From assembly GCA_019614645.1 (NCBI GenBank), contig JABWDB010000037.1, positions 744,001 through 808,000 on the forward strand: DNA of 64,000 nucleotides. Reading direction: 5' to 3'. A model generated the notes under the pieces. The model was not told the origin of the DNA. It saw nothing but the letters and a program-made list of their open reading frames with translations, and searched no databases. Source of the DNA: Stratiolaelaps scimitus. Taxonomy: Eukaryota; Arthropoda; Arachnida; Mesostigmata; Laelapidae. A program made the translations under genes and the position numbers. This document shows, in pieces, positions 31,457 to 41,657 of this stretch (its first letter is position 1; every line of letters starts with the position of its first letter).

Positions 31457-33612
31457 TGGGAACGTATTTAAAATCGATTGAAAGCCTCGCGTTATCTGGC
31501 CTCCTCGAATGCAATATTGGAAAGTGTCGTAACTATTACATGATGATACTTGTGATACGAATATCCTATGACGCCACGGTTGTCCGTTACCACTTTTAGA
31601 AGCATTACCACTTAGTCATCATTGTTTGGCAGTGCCACAGTCCGCTAGGAAGAACAGTAGCTGGATGTTATCACTGCGTCGGGCCGTCAAATATATCATA
31701 GAATACACAACGCATATAAGGCATGACTCTTGCTATTTCAATATCTTTTTTTTATGGGGGGTTTCGGGAACGCTTAATGTACATGCGTGACAGAACAGCC
31801 ACCTCTTGCCAGTTAGTGTGAGACTCTTAAACTCACTAAAACCTGTTCCCCCCCACCCCCCCCCCACCCCTAGTTGGTTTGGAACGACGTAAGCAATCCT
31901 TCAAACCAACGAGTGTTGAAGCTCTAATCTCCCATCATCTCGTCATCGGTGTATGCTATGCTCATATGTACACTATGAGGCGAATACAGAATTTGAATGT
32001 AATGTGGCAGAGCTATTATTTATTAGAATGATCAAATGCTAACTAATTAAGTAGGCTGTCAGAAATGGTATTACTCAATAACGTACATAATCAAGTTAGG
32101 AAACAAATACGATTTGACCCGTTTTTCGAGTGGGAGCGATTTTACAACGCGGCGAGCGGTGAAAATTGCGAACTTTCCACGCGTTCAACTTCGGGTACTC
32201 ATCGCATAGAGCAGGAATCCCTCCCACGCAAGTGGAATTAATTGTTCAAACCGAATCTGTTCGTCAGCATAAGCAAACAGGAAGTTGAACTAAAAATCTC
32301 AAGCTCATCTAAATTAAGCATTGCTAACACTAAGTAGTGTATTATCCACATGGTTCTATGTGAACTAGCGGGATAACACAGACAGGGCTTGACTAAGTGC
32401 ACATCCTTGGAGAGGGACCCCACCGGCCTCGACTTGCCTCGCGAAACCGTAGAGAGCTGGTCAGATGTCCGACAAGCGCCTTCAAATTCGGAGTTTATCT
32501 TCCCGTCGGCGTTTTTGTATCAGACACTGAATTTAAAGCAGACTTCGGTATATTCCAACGATGAGGAGACGGAACTCTAGCGCAGTGGGTCTTGTACCAT
32601 ACGGTTGCACAACTGGTCCAGTGTAAACTATACTCAGAGTTGAGAAGCGTGGAGCGTACGCCCATCCCAACTTCATTCCGTACGTGAGAGACCGGCGCCT
32701 GGTTTTTGAAGATGCAGCCGGTGCCTCCGGCCAGGCTAAAGTTCAACTTGACGCGATATGCGAATGACCCTCCCGCTGGCGATTCCCGCCTACAGTATTC
32801 CCTCATTCTGTCTCTGGGTACGAGCCACCCAATTTGCGCGGGGGTATGATCCGGTGGGGGCGTATTATTGATAGTTTTGAACGCACGAGCGTTGCCAGTC
32901 CTAAAGGTTTAATCTGTTTTGAATTACTTCCAGAGTTACCGTGTGGTTGCCGTCAGCAAACCTAATTCCGAAAATAGACACTGTTAGTAATTAAATATAT
33001 GAACAGCACGTCTCACCTTAGAACCCCTTTAAAAATGGTCTTCTCAGCATTTTTGTTGTGTTTTAACCTTTTGGGCGTTTGCCCTACAACGCCGTCTGGA
33101 TCAGAAGACGAGAAACAGATCTCGCATTTGGGGTCCATGCTATATTGGGAAATGCACGAACCTGAGATATATACATTAGATAGTAAGGTAGTGAATCGAG
33201 ACTACTCGATTAAGTGATCGACTGCAAGACAAGTTAATTGATACAATAATAGACATTTGAACAAAAGGCCACCACCGGAAAAGTTCAGGTGAGAAGTGTG
33301 GGTTTGGACTACCAAATCTTTTTTTAAGGGAGGGAGGGAGGGATGTTGGCATGCATGCAAACACCGTAACCGCCTCCTCCTTATGAAACTGTTGACGATG
33401 TTCAAGAGGACCACGGCCGTTCTCGGTATCGCTTAGCGCATCCCTTCGGTCGGGTCGGTGAGATGTGTACTGGACTATCAAATCTATACAGATTGTTATT
33501 GTTGTGAGAATGACAGCGCCTGTAAATGCGAATAATCTATCCCTAAACGTGGCAAGTTGGTAATCAGATCGACAATTTATAGCGAGGAGGTATTAAAAAA
33601 TTGATAACCTCA
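31457..33612. other. No recognisable gene; C-rich and GGGA tracts
   Basis: A C-rich tract (C7-A-C10-A-C4) lies at 31848-31870 and a GGGA tandem at 33328-33344; both could form quadruplexes on one strand. The GC-richer stretch at 32390-32810 has frames on both strands, but none with a recognised domain. Confidence 0.45.
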
Positions 33613-33614
33613 TA

Positions 33615-33843
33615 CAGTGGTATGAATAAAGATAGCACACCCCCTATATTTCAACAATCGTTACAAAGAATACACATTTGAGGCATTTCTTCTGTGTCAG
33701 ATTAATGTACGTGTCAAATAACATATTTACCACAAAGAACAGCGCATACAACATAGCATGCAGCCTGCTAAAACAAAATGTGTCATATTTCGGTGCTGAA
33801 AAATGATAGCACAATCTCAGTTATCGAGTGTTTTCGCTGAATT
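33615..33843 (+). repeat. Tc3-like left terminal inverted repeat (229 bp)
   Basis: Pairs with 34960-35188 over its whole length with three mismatches, no gaps. Confidence 0.93.
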
Positions 33844-33900
33844 GATCCAGTTTGTGTTGAGCATTCAAGCAGTACTGTAGTCACGGGACGCGCTTCGAGC

Positions 33901-34936
33901 CTTACTGATGCAGAGAAAGCAGTTATTACCGCTTTACACAGAGCAGGAAAGACCCAGACTGCAATTGCCAGAGAAATTGGCAAAAATCGTCACGTAGTGC
34001 AAAATTATTGACGCAGTCCATCGACGTATGGTACTAATAAGTCTAAAGGACGTCCACGAAAGAACAGGCAGCGAACTGTCATGCATATCTGTCGATTGGC
34101 CTCGAAGTCGACCATAAGTTGTGAAGCAATCAGGCAAGGGTTAACCCTTCAGGTTCATAGATCAACAGTTTTAAATACAATTAAGCGTTATCCGCATATC
34201 ATACGGGCGCAAATGAGAACAAGACCTCGTCTTCAACAACGCCATATGATTGCCCAACTAAACTTCGCCCGCAACATTATGAACGTGACTGGACATTGAT
34301 GAATATTAGGGCAACGTTTTTTTAAAAAGTGTCCTGAGGGTGTCAATCTATCTAAAAGGTACTATGTTGTTTTAAATCGTCTCCAGTGACGAGAAGAAGT
34401 TAAATTTGGATGGGCTAGATGGATTTAACGGTTACTGGCATGATGTACGTAGAGAGTGGCGGTACTTCTCGAAGCACATGTTCGGCGGAGAGTGCTTTAT
34501 GGGTTGGGGAGCTTTGCAAACTTGGATTCACTTTAATCTCATCTCAAATGAATAGCGAGGACTATCAGCAGATGTTGACCAACAACCTACTACCATTTAG
34601 TAGCAGATTTCACCTACTTCCAATTGTTTTCTAACAAGATAACGCTTCAATTCACGTCAGCGCTAGTACACATGCGAGGTTAAGACGGCATGACATTGGT
34701 ACCCTAGAGTGGCCAGCATGTTCTTCTTAGCTCAACCCGATGGAGAACCTCTAGGGCATTCTTATCTGAAGAGTATACGCGTAGAATCGACAGTATACAT
34801 CCGTGGAAGCACTAAAAAAGGCGTTGTTGGAGGCCTGGGGAGATGTCAGCAACCGGATCCTGCTAAATTTCGTTGATAGTATGCCAAACCGAGTCTTTGA
34901 CGTTATAAGTAGCAAGGGTGAGTCCACACGGTACTG
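33901..34936 (+). pseudogene. Tc3-like transposase pseudogene (DD34E)
   Basis: The plus strand reads LTDAEKAVITALHRAGKTQT, then IAREIGKNRHVVQN, a paired helix-turn-helix DNA-binding region, followed by the GRPRK hook (KGRPRKNRQRT). It is interrupted by TGA at 34009-34011 and continues in the same frame to a TGA at 34297-34299. After a frameshift the catalytic domain reads SDEKKLNLDGLDGFNGYWHD (first D at 34388), then GGECFMGWGAL. In a further frame come QDNASIHVS (second D at 34638) and NPMENL (E at 34743), 34 residues apart, with an in-frame TAG between them. It ends near 34936. At least two stops and two frameshifts make it inactive, although all three catalytic residues remain. Confidence 0.88.
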
Positions 34937-34959
34937 ATTAGCACAAGAAACCAAGAACT

Positions 34960-35188
34960 AATTCAGCGAAAACACTCGATAACTGAGGTTGTGCTATCAT
35001 TTTTCAGCACCGAAATATGACACATTTTGTTGTAGCAGGCTGCATGCGATGTTGTATGCGCTGTTCTTTGTGGTAAATATGTTATTTGACACGTACATTA
35101 ATCTGACACAGAAGAAATGCCTCAAATGTGTATTCTTTGTAACGATTGTTGAAATATAGGGGGTGTGCTATCTTTATTCATACCACTG
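34960..35188 (-). repeat. Tc3-like right terminal inverted repeat (229 bp)
   Basis: Partner of 33615-33843; followed by the TA duplication. Confidence 0.93.
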
Positions 35189-35514
35189 TATCGGACAGAG
35201 AACTCTGAGGTTGGTTTAGTTTGAAAGGCCAACTTCTATCGGTATTGAACTTCACAACAAGTGTATGCAACACTTAGATCCAAAAGGAGAGAAAATAACA
35301 AGAAATACAATGTTATCTGACAGTAATATAATAATGAAATAGATCTTACTAATCAAGCTCATGGCACTTCTGTATCTGGCTGGCTAACATGGCAGCTCTC
35401 TCCACAATATTAATTCTATATGCACAATATAACAGTGTCGTTACCGTCAGCTGCAACCACATAGTCACTTGAGATTATTAGGTTTGACGAAATCTGACGA
35501 CAGAGTCTTGTTAG

Positions 35515-35665
35515 GGCTTTCGGCAACTAGAGGAGGCGGACGTAGGTAGGTGAACACACGGGTTCGACCCCCACACATTTCCGTGAAGGGGTCGGTTTTA
35601 CGAAGCAATGCAAAAAGCAATTTCGTAGAGGCGAAATATTTAAGGTTGAGGGTCAGGACAACATT
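35515..35665 (+). repeat. SINE family B copy (diverged)
   Basis: A plus-strand head with B box GGGTTCGACCCCC at about 35562-35574, a body containing GAAGGGGTCGGTTTTACGAAG, and a tail TTTAAGGTTGAGGGTCAGGA equivalent to the family's TTTAAGGCTGTGGGTCAGCC. Confidence 0.7.
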
Positions 35666-35754
35666 TACGAACAGGTCGCGTGGGCCCTGCGTATAGGTTA
35701 CGTTAGGTGAGATGTACTAGTCGGGGGGAGTCCGACTTATGAAGGATCAATGGA

Positions 35755-35818
35755 GAAGGCAATTGTACCGTGGACTGAGGAGTTAGATGTTCAAGACTGA
35801 GCATCAGAGCCTGTAAAC
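35755..35818 (+). repeat. SINE family B tail fragment
   Basis: Reads GGCAATTGTACCGTGGACTG, then TTAGATGTTCAAGACTGAGC, recalling the family-B body end (GTACCGTGGACGT, AGATGTTTAAAGCTG). Diverged and partial; it lies 90 bp after another family-B copy. Confidence 0.5.
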
Positions 35819-37682
35819 AGTTACTAGATGTATTAGCAAAGAAATATACTCTCATTTGAAAGTTGAAGGTAACGCAAATCTTGTGGGGGGTATTACAATC
35901 GAGTGACCAACCAAAATTGTATACGATGAAGGAAAACTAACTGATATCAATCGGTTGAAGGGTAATCAAAGTATTCAGTGGAAAGGTATGGGAATGTGTT
36001 CCTGTTAGATCTGGATGTGAGTGCTAATGAACAGTTAACATGGCAGTAGACTATAATTATGTAGACGAGAATTAATACGGCATAAACGTTCTGTTGATTC
36101 TAGCTTAATAAATAGTCCCAAATGTGTCCATTCTTGTATGGCTAATGAATTAATCACTATTAAAATAGTATAGAAAATAAAAAAAAACATGTACAGCATC
36201 GTAATGTATAGATCACGAAATGAAAACACGGACAGTGTAAGGGCTACAAATATATTCAACAGAGAATGCAAATGAGTGAATTGAAGATTCGGATAATAAC
36301 TGGTAGCCGTAAAAGTGTTCAATAACCGTGTGAAGATTGGGCACACATAATTGAGACGTAGATAAAGTAAATTGACCGAAATAACAAGGTACAACTAAGG
36401 AACATAGAATAAAATAACTGATTGAATATGTTCTGTATTAATTATTAATAATACTAATCGGGGGCAGTCACTTGACGACATTTAACAGTAAGTGCAGGGA
36501 GATAGTGGATTGTCGATAGGGTCAAAGCAGAGCACAGTGAATCTATAGTCATACAAGACCCGCATCAAGGTCTACAATAATAACAGTAATAATAATCATA
36601 ATAATTCAATGTTGTAGCGAAGATCGATAGCGATAACTGTTGTATTATCATGCATTCCCGTAAAAAAAAAAAGTGTTCTATTAGCAGTAATGAAAGTGAA
36701 CTTGAAGGGAACACGGAGAGAAGCCATAGTAGCGACCAGTAACAAAGACGACCATCAGAGGCAATCCTGTCGATGTTTAGTGACCATGCACACAGCACCA
36801 GTGGATGTAACGATAAATCTTAATTACAAATAAATAGTAGTAGGCCTGGGAAACTCCAAAGGGTTGAAATATGTTAACAGATGCTAATGATAATAGTTAC
36901 GCCTCGTAGAATATCCGTCGTTCGCCAGCGGATCGATGCTAATGCCTGCAACTATTATATATCAAGTATATCTGGTGGCAAGAGTATGGACGCTAGTGAG
37001 ACCTCAATGTGTCTAGTAGCTGATCAGAGAAACGAAATGAGATAACAGCGGTAAGGGTCATTTGGGTCCGAACCCGATTCGAGATTGTTGTTGGTTCTCT
37101 CATTCATCGAAACGCGATAGCCCGATCTGGGGAACACACAGCGAATGGCTGTTAAATCGTTAAGGTTGTTGTTAAAGAAGGAGGATATAGCTTGAAGGAT
37201 CGTTGACATATACATGATTTGATTACATACTGAGTAATCAAGTCAATTAGTGATAAAAAAACAAAAACAATTAGTGATATCAGTAATTAAGTATAGTTAC
37301 GCTGAGGGCCGGTACGGAAGCCGGACAACGAAATAATGCGTTTTATTTCTTTTGGTGGTTTTGGTAATCATCGCTAATTACATGGGATAAGTATAATTAT
37401 AATAACTACAAAAAAGGAAAATTAAAAAAAAAGTATGATCGTGTCATCTTATCGAAATGTAGTAGTGTTTGAAGTAACAACGACGTTCGAAGCTTTTGTT
37501 AATGTGAGAGGATATACGAGCGGATATACCCACAACACCAAGCAAGGCCTCGTCTGTCTGCGGTCGGTAATTGAGCCATAACATTTTACAAGAAAAACGT
37601 TGAAAGTATTCAATCGCGTTGAAAATGATAAAAATAAACGAAATGTTATGGTTAAGGTAAAGAAAAAATAAGAAAAACAAAC
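35819..37682. other. No recognisable gene
   Basis: AT-rich sequence. The minus-strand frames at 36035-36394 and 36565-36798 are rich in aromatic and serine codons, as expected from AT-rich chance frames, and have no domain. Confidence 0.4.
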
Positions 37683-37775
37683 AATAATAATATAATAATA
37701 ACAGGTTAGTGGTACGGTAACGCCGTAGCGTAATAATAATATAATAATAACAGGTTAGTGGTATGGTAACGCCGA
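37683..37775. repeat. Tandem duplication, period 49 bp
   Basis: Two nearly identical units, each an AAT-rich stretch plus ACAGGTTAGTGGTAYGGTAACGCCG (Y is C in the first, T in the second). A recent duplication. Confidence 0.9.
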
Positions 37776-37914
37776 ATGCTGACGAAATCGGTGGCAGGGC
37801 TGAAGTTTTCAACTAGACCTGTGCCGAATGATGATCATTTGAAACATCTGTGCTAAGCCGTCTCACGGGTGCTGTTCATTCGTAGGCGGTTGCCCTTAGC
37901 ACTGACGTTAGATC

Positions 37915-38140
37915 AGGTCAAATGTCGTGGTCGAGCAGCCCGGTGGCCTTGTGGGTGCATTCGTGTGCGCTTTGCAATCGGAGTAGGTGCGCGGACGTAG
38001 GTGCGCGGGTTCGATTCCCACCGTTGACCATTTGCATTTTCAATGGATCGTCCGAAGCGGCAATGCCGAAATCGGTTGTACCGTGGACGTCAGATGTTTA
38101 AAGCTGTGGGTCAGCCTGGAAAATGTATTAGGTCAAACGT
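37915..38140 (+). repeat. SINE family B, full-length reference copy
   Basis: Plus-strand head AGCAGCCCGGTGGCCTTGTG followed by GGTGCATTCGTGTGCGCTTT (A-box region and anticodon-arm-like stretch with TTTGCAAT), and B box GCGGGTTCGATTCCCACCG at about 38006-38024. The body follows with CAATGCCGAAATCGGTTGTA, and a tail CAGATGTTTAAAGCTGTGGG, TCAGCCTGGAAAA. An internal CGGACGTAGGTGCGCGG/GGTGCGCGG duplication sits between the boxes. A tRNA origin is inferred; the parent may be an alanine tRNA, but this is weak. Confidence 0.8.
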
Positions 38141-38459
38141 CGTCGTTCATCGCATCGCGTCTCTCGTCAAGGAGTACCGAGGAAAGAGTGATCTCATCGG
38201 GATTCTGCATAAGCATTTAGCGGTCATCACGAGAAGGAGGCATGGATCGCGGAAATAAACGCGTGACGAGGAACGAATTTGTCGCAGGAATAGGCCACTC
38301 GAAAACACAAGCAGGACGAAAGGACAAGAGGCGCGCTACACCAGTGATGAAGACCGCAAGCTATCTTGTTTAGCGACCGCTATAAGGATGAATCGTTAAT
38401 TACAGCTGGTCATAATGCGTCGTTAGCCAAAACTATACAACAACAGCATTCTTTGAGCT
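38141..38459. other. No recognisable gene
   Basis: The frame continuing from the SINE (to 38258) has no domain. Confidence 0.4.
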
Positions 38460-38705
38460 GAGCCTCAGCTGTACCCCATGTTCTGTGACAGGACTCGGAC
38501 ATCTAAACCTTTAGGTGTTACTACGGGGATATGTTGGGGGGGCACCTTTGATTTACTTCTCAACCATGTACCGTACCTGGCAAGAATTCATAGATACAGA
38601 AAGATTATAAAGAAATCCAAATATTGTTCGAGTCCGACAGGATTTGAACCTGTTGTTGTTATCTAGTACTCAATCACGATCACCACTAGACCATCTATGT
38701 AACAA
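38460..38705 (-). repeat. SINE family C, best copy with tRNA-like head
   Basis: Minus-strand head at about 38632-38702: GATGGTCTAGTGGTGATCGT (A box) and CAGGTTCAAATCCTGTCGG (B box). The body follows towards 38460 with TCTTGCCAGGTACGG, AAATCAAAGGTGCCCC and CTGTCACAGAACATGGGGTA. The acceptor-stem ends do not pair, so this is not a functional tRNA gene. The A box resembles glutamate or aspartate tRNAs. Partial copies occur at 26.8 and 50.3 kb. Confidence 0.75.
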
Positions 38706-39029
38706 GATATAGGTTAGCTCGTCATCAATAATGGTTTGTATAGAAGGGTGACAGCTGAATAAAATTCTGTCTGGCTGAAAACTCGGCGGGTGTAACAGTT
38801 GTTGTACGCTGTATAGCTATTTGCATATAAATTAGAACTCCACTCCATGCGAGTTCAAATATTATTATTATTATTATCACTATATATATGTGTTATCACA
38901 AATATCATAATGGGAAATCATATAAAGCGTAAGGCCAACGAGGAAGTATCTGTCATTTCTATTCAATCATTCTCTGAATGTTCGTCAGATAAGGGTGTTT
39001 CTTATAGTTGTGAAATTCATCTTTGAGTC

Positions 39030-39030
<1 letters not shown>
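38706..39030. other. No recognisable gene; short ATT tract
   Basis: An (ATT)n run lies near 38860-38877 with ATATATAT soon after; nothing else. Confidence 0.5.

Positions 39031-39063
<33 letters not shown>
39031..39063. repeat. (AT)n microsatellite
   Basis: About 32 bp of pure AT. Confidence 0.95.
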
Positions 39064-39065
<2 letters not shown>

Positions 39066-39208
39066 TTTACGTTATCGAACGGAATATCGATAATTATCAT
39101 TTTCATTATCTAAGTTATGATTTGGTTGCAACAAATTATGGTTGGTTTTTAAAATCATCATCTTTTTATTTAATGGAAGGTTTAATGCTAAGGAAATTAT
39201 ATATATAT

Positions 39209-39280
39209 GCGGTATAGCCTTCGGGAAGCCGGCTCCTTATATATATATATAAGGCACCGACTTCCTGAAGGCTATACCGC
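39209..39280. repeat. 72-bp foldback hairpin with AT core
   Basis: Left arm GCGGTATAGCCTTCGGGAAG, continuing CCGGCTCCTTATATA, pairs with the right arm ending CTTCCTGAAGGCTATACCGC. The arms are about 30 bp with four mismatches before an (AT)n centre. It could be a tiny foldback transposon, a transcribed hairpin, or an inverted duplication around an AT tract. Confidence 0.88.
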
Positions 39281-39836
39281 AGTGTTGTGTTATGAGCCAG
39301 CCACCTGAGCGTTATATAGTCGGCAACTTCCTTATTCTTTCCATATCATCACTTAACTGTTACGAGCGCCGGGTAACTCCCCTTTGCTTGGTCGGGATAC
39401 GATCCGACGAGTATACCCACAGCAACGGCAGTCTAAACCCGAGAGGCGTACGGTGATTGGCCAGACACAACCTGGTCGGTTGTGACGACGACGTCGTGTG
39501 GAAAAGGAATTCCACAGCGAGGCAATTCACGTTTCTTGTCAGCTTGTCAACGATGGGAGCTGCAACGAACCTGATAGAGGTATTCGTAGGATGCGCTCGT
39601 CCTGCCGAGTGGTGGAGGAGGAGGAGCTGGTGGTGGTGGTGGTGGCCATGTCGTCGACGCTGCACCATCTCAAAGGAAATGCTATTCACGTTCGTCGTCA
39701 AATCGAGGCATCAACCAACCTCAATGAATGTTGCACGTACATATGTGAACCGCAAGAGAAGGATCCCTTTTTGAGTTTATAAAACACAAGCAAATTGAAG
39801 GGTTGTGTATAGGTTTCCAGCTATATGACCCTCTTA
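39281..39836. other. GC-richer stretch without recognised gene
   Basis: The segment 39360-39720 is less AT-rich than its surroundings and open on both strands (up to 113 codons), with a GGTGGTGG-type run near 39625-39650. I recognise no domain in any frame. Confidence 0.35.
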
Positions 39837-39837
39837 A

Positions 39838-39895
<58 letters not shown>
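39837..39895. repeat. (AT)n microsatellite
   Basis: Nearly pure AT for about 58 bp, with one interruption (ACAT) near its left end. Confidence 0.95.
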
Positions 39896-41559
39896 GGCAG
39901 TTGGAATGAGAGAGATTGTAAAAATTCTATAAGCAGGATACAGACTAGTGGAGTCGGCCCAAGTGCCCACCACAAACGTGCTAATCGAAAACTTAAGGAA
40001 GCTCAAATACTGAGGGGGTGTACACACTATAAAAGCTGTAATGTACAAGGCTGGAAAAGTGTGGTCATAGAAAAATTGTCAATGTAGAGTCCGAGGATGT
40101 TTTTTAAGAATGCTCTTAAAGTACTGGTTGAGACTCTAGCAAAGACGAGTTTCGCTAAAGACAAACACAGGATGGTGAGGAACTCCGACATTATGTTGCA
40201 TCGCGGTCCTAATTCACCAATTTCGTATACAATTATTCGTATATAGTCCAAACCAAAGAAAGTTCAACACGTTCGACTAAAACCTTCAGTGCAGGTTCTT
40301 CTGATCCCTGATGAGTCGGAATAGTGTAATTTTCATCGATCTTTATTATAAGTCTATAAATTTTCTGGGCTGACCCACCGCCTTAAACGTTTAACGTCTC
40401 GGTGTCCATTGGGCACATGCAAATCGAAACTATAAATCCATCCATCTTTACCGAAATCACATATACATATTTCAACAATGTGCCAAGAACGTATATTTGT
40501 TGATGGAGTGTCCAGTGTACTAAGAGATGTCCTTGAGATCAATATCTTCTGTTTGTTGATGAACAGTCGTGATGGCGTCGTTTATTATTTAGTATAATAA
40601 TGCTATGAGGATAGCCGAAATCAATGAGGTCAGTTTTTAATTCGAGACTAGAAGAATGGGATTTTTCAGGTAGATATTCGTACCTACAATAATATCATTA
40701 GTACACAATGCACCCGTGATCAAATTGTTTTGCTATATAGGTTGTAAAGTGCGTTTCTGGTCGCGGAAATAGCGAGAACAATGGGTCCTGATGAATACAA
40801 TAATCCCGTACTCGAAAGCTCTGTTATCGACCCACTATATACACACGCGTATACACACATATTATGTTGCTGTTACTAAACACCTTATTTCTATTTGCAG
40901 AAATTTTTGATATATATATATAATGAACCCCAATGCCTATCCCAATTTCTATAATAAACACACAATACGATTAAGTCGAAGCTGAACTCGGCGGCGGCTC
41001 AGAGCGGCGTGGCCAGGAGAGCGCCCCGCAGGGTGGTGGTGTTGGAACGACGACCGTACTCTGTGATTACTGGTACGCTTGTCGTGGCATGCCTTGCTGA
41101 CAATTCGGGGTTCTCCACTGGCCACCGGGTGGCGCCACCGCCAAGCTCACCGCATACTTTATTCAAGATACTGTAAACGTATATTTCACATCGTACACTT
41201 CTTTACCTTGGTAACTTACAGGTATGAATAATGTAATAGGTTTCATCAGTTGACACAAGCTCCTAAACACGACAATCGCAACAATAATTAAACCAATGGC
41301 GCCAAATTCAAATTAAACGTGCATTACGCGTCTAAACGACAACCCGTTTGTCACAATATAATTTTGAACATCTCTGTATCGTTTCTTCTTTCAGTTAACC
41401 TGTTTATAAATGTCTAGATTTTTTGTTGTAATTTCTTAGTTTCTTTCTCTCTTTTTTTTGGTGCCCGGTTACTTCGTACAATATGTTTGTACATTTATAG
41501 GGAAAGATTGAACTTTGAAAAACATAGCACAGCACGAATTCTCTTTCTGAACCGTCATC
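39896..41559. other. No recognisable gene apart from a SINE fragment; small GC-rich island
   Basis: Besides the fragment at 40359-40420, a GC-rich patch at about 40980-41150 (CGGCGGCGGCTCAGAGCGGC and CCACCGGGTGGCGCC) stands out against the AT-rich background. It may be a remnant of a retroelement or an exon, but I recognise no protein motif. Confidence 0.4.
40359..40420 (-). repeat. SINE family B tail fragment
   Basis: Plus-strand TTTTCTGGGCTGACCCACCG and CCTTAAACGTTTAACGTC, the reverse of the family-B tail. The head is absent. Confidence 0.65.
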
Positions 41560-41562
41560 TAT

Positions 41563-41599
41563 TTTATTATTATTATTATTATTCTTATTATTATTATTA

Positions 41600-41656
<57 letters not shown>

Positions 41657-41657
41657 G
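41563..41657. repeat. (ATT)n microsatellite
   Basis: About 95 bp of ATT/TTA trinucleotide with few interruptions. A minus-strand frame through it gives poly-isoleucine and poly-asparagine, which is an artefact of the repeat. Confidence 0.95.

Larger units (their letters stand above)
33615..35188 (+). mobile_element. Tc3-like DNA transposon (1574 bp) with 229-bp terminal inverted repeats
   Basis: A Tc1/mariner-superfamily element. Perfectly co-terminal inverted repeats of 229 bp at 33615-33843 and 34960-35188 begin CAGTGGTATGAATAAAGATA; aligning them by eye gives only three mismatches. TA lies directly outside each end (33613-33614 and 35189-35190). The interior encodes a broken transposase of the DD34E type on the plus strand. 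The long repeats and the DD34E spacing fit the Tc3-like group. It is non-autonomous as it stands. Confidence 0.92.

Noticed and set aside
38632..38705. A functional tRNA gene (Glu/Asp-like)
   Set aside because: Acceptor-stem ends do not pair and the body that follows is shared with other repeat copies; it is a SINE head.
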